DNA from: a bacterium
GTDB lineage: Bacteria; Krumholzibacteriota; Krumholzibacteria; LZORAL124-64-63
Direction of reading: 5' to 3'
Length of the DNA stretch: 6,106 nucleotides
NCBI GenBank assembly: GCA_003646045.1
Contig: QNDV01000146.1
Span: 1-6,106 of the forward strand
Within the stretch, counting starts at the first letter, position 1; the number at the start of each line of letters is the position of its first letter. The position numbers were made by a program, and so were the translations under genes. Positions 1-6,106 of the stretch are shown piece after piece. The notes beneath the pieces are model-generated. The model ran no database searches. It was given only the letters and a program-made list of their open reading frames with translations, and was not told where the DNA came from.

Positions 1-1121
1 CGTTCGTCGTGGTTCACCTTGGCCAGGGAAGCCATCACTGGCAGTAGCGGGGGCACGTAGAAGAGCATGGGCAGAGTGCGGAACTCCGGGTGCAGGGGCA
101 GGGCCAGGCCCCACTCCTTGGCGAACTTCCAGGTGGGCGACTTCTGGGCCGCGTCGATGGTGGAATCGGCGACGCCATTGGCCTTGGCCGACGCGATGAC
201 CTCGGGATCAAACGGATCCATGAGGCAGTCCAGCTGCCGGTCCACCAGTTCGTGCTCCTCGGCCGAGGCCGCGGCCTCGATGCGGTCGGCGTCGTAGAGA
301 ATCACGCCCAGGTAGCGAATCCGCCCCACGCAGGAGTGCATGCAGGCGGGCGCCTGGTCCGACTCGATACGCGGGTAGCAGAGGATGCACTTCTCCGATT
401 TACCGGTATTCCAGTTGAAGTAGACCTTCTTGTACGGGCAGGCCGACACGCACATGCGCCAGGCCCGGCAGACATCCTGGTTGATCAGCACGATGCCGTC
501 TTCGCCGCGCTTGTAGATGGCGCCCGAGGGACACGACGCCACGCAGGCCGGATTCAGGCAGTGGTTGCACATGCGCGGCAGATAGTAGAAAGCCATGCGC
601 TCCAGTTGGAACATGGCCTCCTTCTCGGCCGGCGACAGGTTCTCCAGGTTGGGGTCGTTGCGGGCGTAGTCCGGAGTGCCGCTCAGATCGTCGTCCCAGT
701 TGGGGCCGCCCTTGATGTCCATGGGCTTGCCCGTGATCAGGGAGATGGGCCGGGCGGTGATCTGGTCGTCCGATTCGGGGGCCTGGATCAGGTCCAGGTA
801 CTTGTAGGTCCACGGTTCGTAGTAGTCGTCTATGACCGGCAGGTTGGGGTTGTGGAAGATGTTCAGCAGGCCCTTCTTCTTGCCGGCGGCGCGCAGCTTG
901 AGCTTGCCGTTCTCGTCCTTGATCCAACCGCCCTGGAACGTCTTCTGGTCTTCCCACTTGCCGGGATAACCCGTGCCGGGCTTGGTTTCGACGTTGTTCC
1001 ACCACATGTATTCCGCGCCCTTGCGGTCGGTCCAGATGTTCTTGCAGGCGATGGAACAGGTGTGGCACCCGATGCACTTGTCCAGGTGGAACGTCATTGA
1101 GACTTGTGAGCGAATATCCAT
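1..1121 (-). CDS. narH: Respiratory nitrate reductase beta subunit NarH (iron-sulfur electron-transfer subunit), 3' end cut by window
   Basis: This is the electron-transfer subunit that passes electrons from the membrane cytochrome b (NarI) to NarG on the cytoplasmic face. The window holds 373 complete codons, and the frame is still open at base 1; E. coli NarH is about 512 residues, so roughly the last quarter is missing. All four cysteine groups are visible: C16, C19, C22, C26; C185, C188, C193, C197; C218, C224, C228; and C245, C248, C260, C264. The third group reads CRAWRMC with Trp221 where a fourth cysteine would sit, the known NarH signature of one [3Fe-4S] cluster beside three [4Fe-4S] clusters. 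The start MDIRSQVSMTFHLDKCIGCH aligns with E. coli MKIRSQVGMVLNLDKCIGCH and has a Shine-Dalgarno site 7 bases upstream. It follows narG after 54 bases. Cytoplasmic nitrite oxidoreductase NxrB shares the same motifs, so that is the alternative reading. Confidence 0.97.
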   Translation of the reverse strand, partial: MDIRSQVSMTFHLDKCIGCHTCSIACKNIWTDRKGAEYMWWNNVETKPGTGYPGKWEDQKTFQGGWIKDENGKLKLRAAGKKKGLLNIFHNPNLPVIDDYYEPWTYKYLDLIQAPESDDQITARPISLITGKPMDIKGGPNWDDDLSGTPDYARNDPNLENLSPAEKEAMFQLERMAFYYLPRMCNHCLNPACVASCPSGAIYKRGEDGIVLINQDVCRAWRMCVSACPYKKVYFNWNTGKSEKCILCYPRIESDQAPACMHSCVGRIRYLGVILYDADRIEAAASAEEHELVDRQLDCLMDPFDPEVIASAKANGVADSTIDAAQKSPTWKFAKEWGLALPLHPEFRTLPMLFYVPPLLPVMASLAKVNHDE

Positions 1122-1128
1122 GCCGGTT

Positions 1129-1135
1129 CTTCTCC
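1129..1135 (-). promoter_or_regulatory. Ribosome binding site of narH
   Basis: GGAGAAG on the minus strand lies 7 bases before the ATG at 1121. It supports this start over the internal Met at codon 9, which would cut into the conserved IRSQV start of the family. Confidence 0.75.
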
Positions 1136-1147
1136 GTGGCTTGTACG

Positions 1148-1167
1148 GCGGCCGTCGGTCCGGCCGC
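1148..1167 (-). promoter_or_regulatory. G+C-rich hairpin between narG and narH
   Basis: The narG-narH gap contains a perfect inverted repeat. In the mRNA it reads GCGGCCG, loop GACCGA, CGGCCGC: seven G-C pairs around a six-base loop. It starts 8 bases after the narG stop codon and ends 12 bases before the narH Shine-Dalgarno site. No T-run follows it on the coding strand, so it is not a typical intrinsic terminator. It could act as an mRNA stability or processing element that sets the NarG to NarH ratio. That role is inference; the inverted repeat itself is seen directly. Confidence 0.5.
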
Positions 1168-1175
1168 ATCCCGTG

Positions 1176-4100
1176 TTAGTAGACGACCTTGTCCACCTTC
1201 TTGACCGTGACGTGGCTGTCGCGGTTGGGCGCGATGGGTCCCCAGTAGTTGAAGTGGTAGCTGAACTGCCCGTAGCCCCCGCAGAGGAAGTTGGGCTTCA
1301 GATGCACGCGGGTCATGCTGTTGTGCCCCCCGCCGCGCTTGCGTCCCCGCTGTCCGGTCTTGGGAATACCCAGGGTGCGCTCGGGCACGTGGTAGACGAT
1401 GCACACGCCCCGGGGAATGCGTGAGCTGACCACCGCGCGGGTGCAGTAGATGCCGTGGTCGTTGTAGACCTCGACGTGGTCGTTGTCCTTGATGCCCAGT
1501 TCCTCGGCGTCGGCTTCGCTCAGCCAGCACGGCTCGCAGCCGCGGCTGAGGGTCTGCATGCGCAGGGTGTCGCCGTAGGTGGAATGGATGTGCCACTTGC
1601 CGTGGGGCGTAAGCACGTTCAGCACCTTGGCCTTGCCCTCCTTGAGGGTCTGCTTCAGATCGCCGTAGGCCTCGGGCTTGGGTGACGGCTTGTAGGTGGG
1701 CAGGTGTTCGCCGTAGGCCACGTACATTTCGTGGTCCAGGTAGAAATGCTGGCGCCCGGTGAGGGTTCGCCAGGGCACCTGGTGCTCCACATTGTAGGTG
1801 AAGGCCGAGTAGGCCCGCCCCTTGTGCATCAGGCCCGACCACAGGGGCGAGTTGTTGTAGCGCCGGGTCTGGGCCTGCAGGTCGGCGTAGTTGATGCGCA
1901 CGTCCTTGCTGCCGGCGCCCAGGTGGGCCAGCTCCAGTCCGGTCTTCTTCTCGGCGTTCTCATAGGCCCGGGCCGTCAGTTCGCCGTTGGTCAGGGACGA
2001 CAAGTGCAGCACCGCGTCGCAGGCTGACACGTCCTCCTTCAGCGACGGATAGACCTTGCCGTCGATCTTCTCCACCGGGAAGTGGGGCGAGGAGATCATC
2101 TCGTCGTACTCGTCCTCGCACATGTAGTGGTTGCCGTGGGCGCCCAGTCCGTCGGTGCGGACATTGGTCCCCAGGGCGCAGAACTTCTCGTACAGCTTGG
2201 TGTAGTCGCGCTCGAAGACGCCCAGGTTGTGCATGGTCTTGCCCAGCACCGGCTCGCACTCGCCCTTGTACCAGTCCTTGACGTCGGGCTGGGCGATCTC
2301 GCCGGGAGAGTCATGGGCGATGGGTATGGTCAGGATGTCCTTCACCGGCTCGGGCAGGTATTTCTTCGCCACCTCGCTGGTGACCCTGGCCAGTTCGCGG
2401 AAGATCTCCCAGTCGCTCTTGGCCTCCCACACCGGGGCAATGGCCCGCGACAGGGGATGGATGAAGGAGTGCATGTCCGTGCTGTTCAGGTCGGCCTTCT
2501 CGTACCACGAGGCGGCGGGCAGCACGATATCCGAGTACAGAGCCGATGAATCCATGCGGAAGTTCAGGTCCACGATGAGATCCATCTTGCCCTCGGCGGC
2601 GGCCTCGGCCCATTTTACGTCCTGGGTGGGCACCCCGCTGTCCAGGGCGTTGATGTTGGAGTGGGCGCCCAGGTAGTGCTTCAGGCAGTACTCGGTGCCC
2701 TTCATGGAGCCGACAATGGCGTTGCCCCGCCAGATGTACCACACCCGCGGGTGGCTCTCGGGCGCTTCGGGATCGCCCACGCAGTATTCCAGTTCCTTGG
2801 ACTTCAGCTTCTCGAAGACGTACTGCTTGATGCCCTCGTCGTCAGTGGCCCCGGCGGCCTGGGCTTCCTTGGCCAGGTCCAGGGTGTTCTGCTTGAACTG
2901 GGGATAGAAGGGCATCCAGCCGTTGCGCACGGACTTGAAGATCTGGTCTGCCGTGTGCTGCCTGGTCAACTCGTTGTCCGGCACGGTATTGTACTTGCTG
3001 TACTGCCCGTCATAGCGGTACTGGCTGGTGTTCATGTAGTGCCAGATGGGCGCCTGCTGCAGCCGGGCCCCGGGATACCAGTCCTTGGCGAAGGCCAGGT
3101 TGGACCAGGAGTCCATGGGCGCCAGTTTTTCCTGCCCCACGTAGTGGTTCATACCGCCGCCGTTGCGACCCACGCAACCACACAGCATGAGAGCCATGGC
3201 GCCGGCCCGGTACATGAGGTTGGCGTGGTACCAGTGGTTGATGCCCGCACCGGTGATGATCATGCACTTGCCGCCGGTGATGGCCGCGGTCTCGGCCCAC
3301 TCGCGGGCGAACTGCAGCACCGTACGTGAATCCACGCCGGTGAAGACTTCCTGCCAGGCGGGGGTGTAGGCAGCGCCCGTGTCGGTGTAGTCGGCGGGGT
3401 AGGCCCCGGGCAGGCCGCGTCCCACGCCGTACTGGCCGAAGATCAGGTCGTAGACCGTGGTCACGGCCACGCGGCCCTCTGCCGTTTCGACCCACTTGAT
3501 GGGCACGCCGCGCAGTACATGATTGTCCAGGCCGAACTCGGTGAACTCCGTCTGCACCACCTCGTCGTGGTCGTCCAGCAGGCTGAGCACGGGATCGTAG
3601 GCCTGGTCGTCGGCGATGTTCTCGTATTTCAGGTTCCAGTTGCCCGGCTTCTCGTCCCAGCGCGCGCCGGAGGTACCCTTGGGCACGACGAAGTTGCCGC
3701 TGGTCTGGTCGATGTTCACGAACTTCCAGTCGCCGTTGCTGATCCCGGCGTACTGGGGCAGTTCCTTGGCCCGCAGCATGCGACCCGTCTTGAAGTGGTC
3801 GCCATCCTTCTCCAACTTCACCAGGAAGGGGCTGTCGGTGTACTTCTTGACGTAGTCCAGGAAGAACTGGGTTTTCTGCTCGTGGTGGAACTCCTTGAGG
3901 ATGACGTGGGTCACCGCCATCCAGAAGGCGCCGTCGCTACCCGCGTGCAGGGGCACCCACTGGTCGGCGTACTTGCTGACCTGACTGAAATCCGGCGAAA
4001 ACACCACGGTTTTGGTGCCATTGTGCCGGGACTCGGCGAAGAAGTGGCAGTCCGGCGTACGGGTCATGTTCAGGTTGGCGCCCAGGTCGGCGATCATCTT

Positions 4101-4790
4101 GGCGTTGTACCAGTCGGCGCTTTCGCACACGTCGGTCTGCTCGCCCAAGATCTCGGGGAAGGCCGTGGGCAGGTCGCAGTACCAGTCGTAAAAGCTGAGG
4201 TTCACGCCGCCGAAGAGCTGCAGGAAGCGTGAGCCCGCCGCATAGCTGAGCATGGACATGGCCGGAATGGGCGAGAAGCCGATGACCCGGTCGGGACCGT
4301 GCTTGCGGGCCGTGTAGATATTGGCCACGGCCATGAGTTCGAGGACCTCGTCCCAGTGGATGCGCCGGAAACCGCCCCGGCCGCGGCCCTTCTGGTAGCG
4401 GGTGCGGGCTTCCTCGTCGTTCTGGAGATTTTCCCAGGCCTGCAGCGGGTCGCCGGTCTTCTTCTTCTCGGCGCGGTAGGCGTCGATCAACGAGCCGCGG
4501 ATCAGGGGATACTTGATGCGCAGGGGACTGTAGAGGTACCACGAGAAGGAGATGCCCCGCTGGCAACCACGGGGTTCGTAGGGCGGCAGCTCACCCTCGA
4601 GCAGCGGGTAATCCACCTGCTGGGTCTCCCAGACCACGATGCCGTCCTTGACGTGGATCTGCCACGAACAACCACCGGTGCAGTTCACGCCGTGGGTGCT
4701 ACGCACCACCTTGTCGTGCTGGAAGCGGTTGCGGTAGAACTCTTCCCACTTGCGGGTCTGGGGCGAAATGATGTCCTGAATCCAGCTCAT
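1176..4790 (-). CDS. narG: Respiratory nitrate reductase alpha subunit NarG (Mo-bis-MGD catalytic subunit)
   Basis: This is the catalytic subunit of the membrane-bound NarGHI complex: it reduces nitrate to nitrite in the cytoplasm with quinol-derived electrons. It is complete at 1204 residues; E. coli NarG has 1247, and the shortfall is mainly at both ends. The N-terminal FeS (FS0) motif is His33, Cys37, Cys41 and Cys76 (HGVNCTGGC ... EPRGC), with His in the first ligand position as in NarG. The molybdenum ligand equivalent to E. coli Asp222 is Asp220 in [12 protein letters not shown]. Other family blocks are [14 protein letters not shown] (171-184), [24 protein letters not shown] and a C-terminal cofactor-binding domain from about residue 1082 ([31 protein letters not shown]). 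There is no Tat signal: the start reads [20 protein letters not shown], and an in-frame stop (the narC TAG) lies 12 codons upstream with no other start codon between. The Shine-Dalgarno sequence is weak (GAGAAAG region). Cytoplasmic nitrite oxidoreductase NxrA is the main alternative. Confidence 0.97.
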   Translation of the reverse strand: MSWIQDIISPQTRKWEEFYRNRFQHDKVVRSTHGVNCTGGCSWQIHVKDGIVVWETQQVDYPLLEGELPPYEPRGCQRGISFSWYLYSPLRIKYPLIRGSLIDAYRAEKKKTGDPLQAWENLQNDEEARTRYQKGRGRGGFRRIHWDEVLELMAVANIYTARKHGPDRVIGFSPIPAMSMLSYAAGSRFLQLFGGVNLSFYDWYCDLPTAFPEILGEQTDVCESADWYNAKMIADLGANLNMTRTPDCHFFAESRHNGTKTVVFSPDFSQVSKYADQWVPLHAGSDGAFWMAVTHVILKEFHHEQKTQFFLDYVKKYTDSPFLVKLEKDGDHFKTGRMLRAKELPQYAGISNGDWKFVNIDQTSGNFVVPKGTSGARWDEKPGNWNLKYENIADDQAYDPVLSLLDDHDEVVQTEFTEFGLDNHVLRGVPIKWVETAEGRVAVTTVYDLIFGQYGVGRGLPGAYPADYTDTGAAYTPAWQEVFTGVDSRTVLQFAREWAETAAITGGKCMIITGAGINHWYHANLMYRAGAMALMLCGCVGRNGGGMNHYVGQEKLAPMDSWSNLAFAKDWYPGARLQQAPIWHYMNTSQYRYDGQYSKYNTVPDNELTRQHTADQIFKSVRNGWMPFYPQFKQNTLDLAKEAQAAGATDDEGIKQYVFEKLKSKELEYCVGDPEAPESHPRVWYIWRGNAIVGSMKGTEYCLKHYLGAHSNINALDSGVPTQDVKWAEAAAEGKMDLIVDLNFRMDSSALYSDIVLPAASWYEKADLNSTDMHSFIHPLSRAIAPVWEAKSDWEIFRELARVTSEVAKKYLPEPVKDILTIPIAHDSPGEIAQPDVKDWYKGECEPVLGKTMHNLGVFERDYTKLYEKFCALGTNVRTDGLGAHGNHYMCEDEYDEMISSPHFPVEKIDGKVYPSLKEDVSACDAVLHLSSLTNGELTARAYENAEKKTGLELAHLGAGSKDVRINYADLQAQTRRYNNSPLWSGLMHKGRAYSAFTYNVEHQVPWRTLTGRQHFYLDHEMYVAYGEHLPTYKPSPKPEAYGDLKQTLKEGKAKVLNVLTPHGKWHIHSTYGDTLRMQTLSRGCEPCWLSEADAEELGIKDNDHVEVYNDHGIYCTRAVVSSRIPRGVCIVYHVPERTLGIPKTGQRGRKRGGGHNSMTRVHLKPNFLCGGYGQFSYHFNYWGPIAPNRDSHVTVKKVDKVVY

Positions 4791-4823
4791 GGTTTTCTTT
4801 CTCTGTGGTTGGAAAGCCGACGA

Positions 4824-5675
4824 CTATTGCGACTCCAGTTGGCGGGCATGGATGGCATCGTTCACGCTGCCCCGTTTGCGATTTATCCAGATCATGGCGT
4901 AGAGCCCCAGTAGCAAGCCGGCCCCAGCCAATCCCATGAAGAACAGGCCCAGTCCGTAGCCGGTGGACGCCTCGACAATGCCGTCCCGGTCCAGGCTCTC
5001 CAGGTACGCCACCAGCGCGAAGATCTCGTCGGCGGTCAGGGGATGGTCGACGTAGGCGCGGGCCATCACCGGGTAGGGCGGCGACTGCACTACGGCCTGG
5101 GCGCCGAGAGCCCCCATGCGACCCACCACCTGGGTCAGGTCCCGGGCCAGGGTACCTCCACCCAGCAGGTCGAGTCCGGTCAGGTTGTGGCAGGTCCGGC
5201 AGGCCGGCCCGCCCTCGGTCAGCGGCGCCCGGCCCGCGAACAGGGCGTGGCCCCGCTCGAGGTCCTCGGCAGTGGCTGTCTCCAGGGGCGTAGGTAAATC
5301 CTGCGCGGGACCGGCCGACCCTCCCACCTGCTCGATGTAGCCCAACACGTTGAGCACCTCAGCATCGGAAATGGGATTGTCCGGCATGATCAGCTTGTTG
5401 AACTCCTCGAACAGGGCAACGGCCGCCGGGTCACCGGCGTTGACGACGGACTGGGAGGACTTGATGAAACGCAGCAACCAGGCCTGGTCATGGCGTCCGG
5501 TGACCCCCGCCAGATCCGGGCCCACCAGCTTGCCCTGGCCGATGGTGTGGCAGGCCTTGCAGATCCTGGCGAAGACGGCCTCGCCGGACTCCTGGGCGAC
5601 AGCACCGTGACTCATGCCCAGTACTACGACCACAACGAGCGTGACAGGCCGGAAACGACAGTTGATTCGGTTCAT
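4824..5675 (-). CDS. narC: Membrane-anchored diheme cytochrome c, first gene of the nar operon (NarC-like)
   Basis: The protein has 283 residues. A signal peptide covers about residues 1-28 (basic start MNRINCRFRP, a run of valines, probable cleavage after AVA). Two cytochrome c domains follow, with heme sites CKACH (39-43) and CRTCH (159-163). Likely distal Met ligands are Met97 in KLIMPDNPIS and Met204 in PPYPVMARAY. A transmembrane helix lies at about 240-264 and is followed by NRKRG, so the hemes face the periplasm and a short tail the cytoplasm. The ATG at 5675 is chosen because it begins a proper signal peptide and has AAAGG 8 bases upstream; an in-frame ATG at 5738 would add 21 polar residues before the signal and has a purine run too close to it. 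The stop lies 33 bases before narG, so co-transcription is expected. The layout matches the diheme NarC that opens the Thermus nar operon and serves nitrate respiration. The family name rests on layout and architecture, since no search was run. Confidence 0.85.
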   Translation of the reverse strand: MNRINCRFRPVTLVVVVVLGMSHGAVAQESGEAVFARICKACHTIGQGKLVGPDLAGVTGRHDQAWLLRFIKSSQSVVNAGDPAAVALFEEFNKLIMPDNPISDAEVLNVLGYIEQVGGSAGPAQDLPTPLETATAEDLERGHALFAGRAPLTEGGPACRTCHNLTGLDLLGGGTLARDLTQVVGRMGALGAQAVVQSPPYPVMARAYVDHPLTADEIFALVAYLESLDRDGIVEASTGYGLGLFFMGLAGAGLLLGLYAMIWINRKRGSVNDAIHARQLESQ

Positions 5676-5683
5676 GGGCGAGA

Positions 5684-5688
5684 CCTTT
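5684..5688 (-). promoter_or_regulatory. Ribosome binding site of narC
   Basis: AAAGG on the minus strand lies 8 bases before the ATG at 5675. It decides for this start over the upstream in-frame ATG at 5738. Confidence 0.55.
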
Positions 5689-5775
5689 GCTGGCGTGGCA
5701 TGAGGGCTGGTTTGTTTGCGCGAGGGAGAGACTGACATACTCCCAGCATTTTGGTCAAGGAATAATTGGACTCTT

Positions 5776-5790
5776 TTATCTAATTATCTA
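5776..5790. repeat. Short direct repeat (TTATCTA twice) in an AT-rich island
   Basis: TTATCTA occurs at 5776-5782 and again at 5784-5790, an 8-base period, inside a 34-base stretch with only 7 G or C in an otherwise G+C-rich window. Read on the minus strand it gives TAGATAATTAGATAA. This contains GATAAT, one mismatch from a -10 box, about 108 bases before narC. No good -35 box lies at the right distance, as would fit an activator-dependent promoter. That use is inference. Confidence 0.4.
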
Positions 5791-5875
5791 CTTACCGGAA
5801 TCACGCAGCGGATGTTAGAGTTGCTTTGTTGGCTTTGAAACTGCCCGCGACCCACGTCGTATCCGGTCCAGCGGC

Positions 5876-5905
5876 TTGATAAGCGGCAACCGCTTGTGCT
5901 ATGGT
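5876..5905 (+). promoter_or_regulatory. Candidate promoter of the divergent cytochrome gene
   Basis: TTGATA (5876-5881, five of six to the -35 consensus) and TATGGT (5900-5905, four of six to the -10 consensus) are separated by 18 bases. The -10 box is preceded by TGC (5897-5899), an extended -10 form. Transcription would start near 5912, giving a leader of about 60 bases before the ATG at 5974. The same bases also read TTGATAAGCGGCAA (5876-5889), which has the TTG-N8-CAA core of Crp/Fnr-family sites but a poor right half against ATCAA. Consensus boxes may not hold in an unknown phylum. Confidence 0.4.
5881..5895. promoter_or_regulatory. Interrupted palindrome in the promoter spacer, candidate operator
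   Basis: AAGCGG-CAA-CCGCTT is a perfect 6-base inverted repeat around three bases. It lies almost wholly inside the spacer between the putative -35 and -10 boxes, overlapping the last base of the -35 box. A regulator dimer bound here would block RNA polymerase or, as in MerR-type promoters, reshape the spacer. The repeat is seen directly; the function is inference, and a 6-base repeat can arise by chance. Confidence 0.4.
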
Positions 5906-5961
5906 GCTTTCCAACAACAGGTATGTGACCCGCGAGGGCCGCGTACCCGTATCCCGAGGCG

Positions 5962-5968
5962 AAGGAGG
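5962..5968 (+). promoter_or_regulatory. Ribosome binding site of the divergent cytochrome gene
   Basis: AAGGAGG, a full match to the anti-Shine-Dalgarno complement, lies 5 bases before the ATG at 5974. It is the strongest such site in the window. It fixes the start and suggests efficient translation. Confidence 0.85.
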
Positions 5969-5973
5969 AATTC

Positions 5974-6106
5974 ATGACTCGCAACCGTGGAATCTGTTTC
6001 CTGGTCCTGACAGCGGTCCTGCTGGTGGCGGCAGGCCCGAATCGCGCCACAGCGGACGCCTGCCTCGATTGCCACAAGTCGTCGGTCTTCAAGGTCAAAC
6101 ACAAGC
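5974..6106 (+). CDS. Exported c-type cytochrome, probably multiheme, N-terminal 44 residues only
   Basis: The frame opens with ATG after an excellent Shine-Dalgarno site and is still open at the window end (44 codons plus one base). The protein starts MTRNRGICFLVLTAVLLVAA, a short basic n-region and a hydrophobic core, with probable signal peptidase cleavage near ATA-DA at about residues 26-28. A heme attachment site CLDCH (30-34) follows at once, then KSSVFKVKHK. A heme site right at the mature N-terminus, followed by lysines and a further His, is common in multiheme periplasmic cytochromes of the c3, nitrite-reductase and octaheme types. Only one heme site is present here, so heme number and reaction cannot be told. 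It diverges from narC, which suggests a role in the same respiratory chain, perhaps nitrite reduction or electron delivery; that is inference from position only. Confidence 0.85.
   Translation, partial: MTRNRGICFLVLTAVLLVAAGPNRATADACLDCHKSSVFKVKHK

Larger units (their letters stand above)
5676..5973. other. Divergent intergenic control region between narC and the plus-strand cytochrome gene
   Basis: These 298 bases separate two outward-facing start codons and must hold the promoters of both units unless one is read from elsewhere. I see no credible gene here: an open frame on the minus strand across 5784-6104 lacks family features and runs backwards over the signal-peptide gene. The contents are an AT-rich island (5761-5794, 7 G/C of 34 bases), a promoter-like pair with a palindrome in its spacer (5876-5905), and the two ribosome binding sites. 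No clean full-match FNR or NarL site was found by eye. Confidence 0.7.

Noticed and set aside
90..1100. 336-codon open frame on the plus strand opposite narH
   Set aside because: It lies antisense to a gene with full NarH motifs and is low-complexity in Val, Gly, Leu and Ala, as expected from the complement of G+C-rich codons. No domain is visible.
400..1842. 480-codon minus-strand frame spanning the narG-narH junction
   Set aside because: It is an alternate-frame shadow of narG and narH, rich in Arg, Gly, Pro and His with no recognisable fold, and it overlaps both genes entirely.
2661..4232. Long plus-strand open frames opposite narG (2661-3329 and 3519-4232)
   Set aside because: Both are antisense to conserved narG sequence, lack domain signatures and have the composition expected of reverse-complemented G+C-rich codons.
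5676..5738. Upstream in-frame ATG at 5738 as the narC start
   Set aside because: It would put 21 polar residues in front of a normal signal peptide, and its purine run lies too close to the ATG. The ATG at 5675 has a signal start and a spaced AAAGG.
5753..5758. TTGACC on the minus strand as a -35 box for narC
   Set aside because: It matches the -35 consensus at five of six positions, but the only -10-like hexamer downstream (TATGTC) is 13 bases away, too short for a sigma-70 promoter.
5784..6104. 106-codon minus-strand open frame across the intergenic region
   Set aside because: It runs antisense through the well-supported signal peptide and heme site of the plus-strand cytochrome and over the AT-rich control region, and has no recognisable motif.

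Overview
The window is high in G+C and carries most of a respiratory nitrate reductase operon read on the minus strand. In transcription order it holds a membrane-anchored diheme cytochrome c (narC-like, 5675 to 4824), the molybdenum catalytic subunit NarG (4790 to 1176) and the iron-sulfur subunit NarH (1121 to beyond the window start). A second, divergent transcription unit starts at 5974 on the plus strand. Only its first 44 codons are present: a signal peptide and one CxxCH heme site, so it is another exported c-type cytochrome.

The organism looks like a high-G+C, probably Gram-negative bacterium with anaerobic or microaerobic nitrogen-oxide respiration. Shine-Dalgarno sites are clear in front of narH, narC and the divergent cytochrome. 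NarG and NarH are of the cytoplasm-facing Nar type: NarG has no Tat signal and cannot be extended upstream to include one. A diheme cytochrome c as first gene recalls the narCGHJI arrangement of Thermus. Nitrobacter-type nitrite oxidoreductase operons, as I recall them, also have a cytochrome c gene before the alpha subunit, so the direction of the reaction is inferred, not proven. I cannot assign a phylum from these data.

How the parts would work together: NarG reduces nitrate at a Mo-bis-MGD centre and an N-terminal FeS cluster. NarH relays electrons through three [4Fe-4S] clusters and one [3Fe-4S] cluster. NarC, with two periplasmic hemes and a C-terminal anchor, would supply or exchange electrons on the outer face of the membrane, probably through a NarI-type cytochrome b encoded downstream, outside the window. 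The divergent cytochrome may extend the same respiratory chain.

The 298-base intergenic region (5676-5973) is the main regulatory stretch. It contains an AT-rich island with an 8-base-period direct repeat on the narC side. On the cytochrome side it has a good promoter-like pair whose spacer carries a perfect interrupted palindrome. A G+C-rich hairpin lies between narG and narH. I see no RNA gene, CRISPR array, insertion sequence or terminator, and no clearly undescribed system. The most open questions are the divergent cytochrome and the control region it shares with the nar operon.
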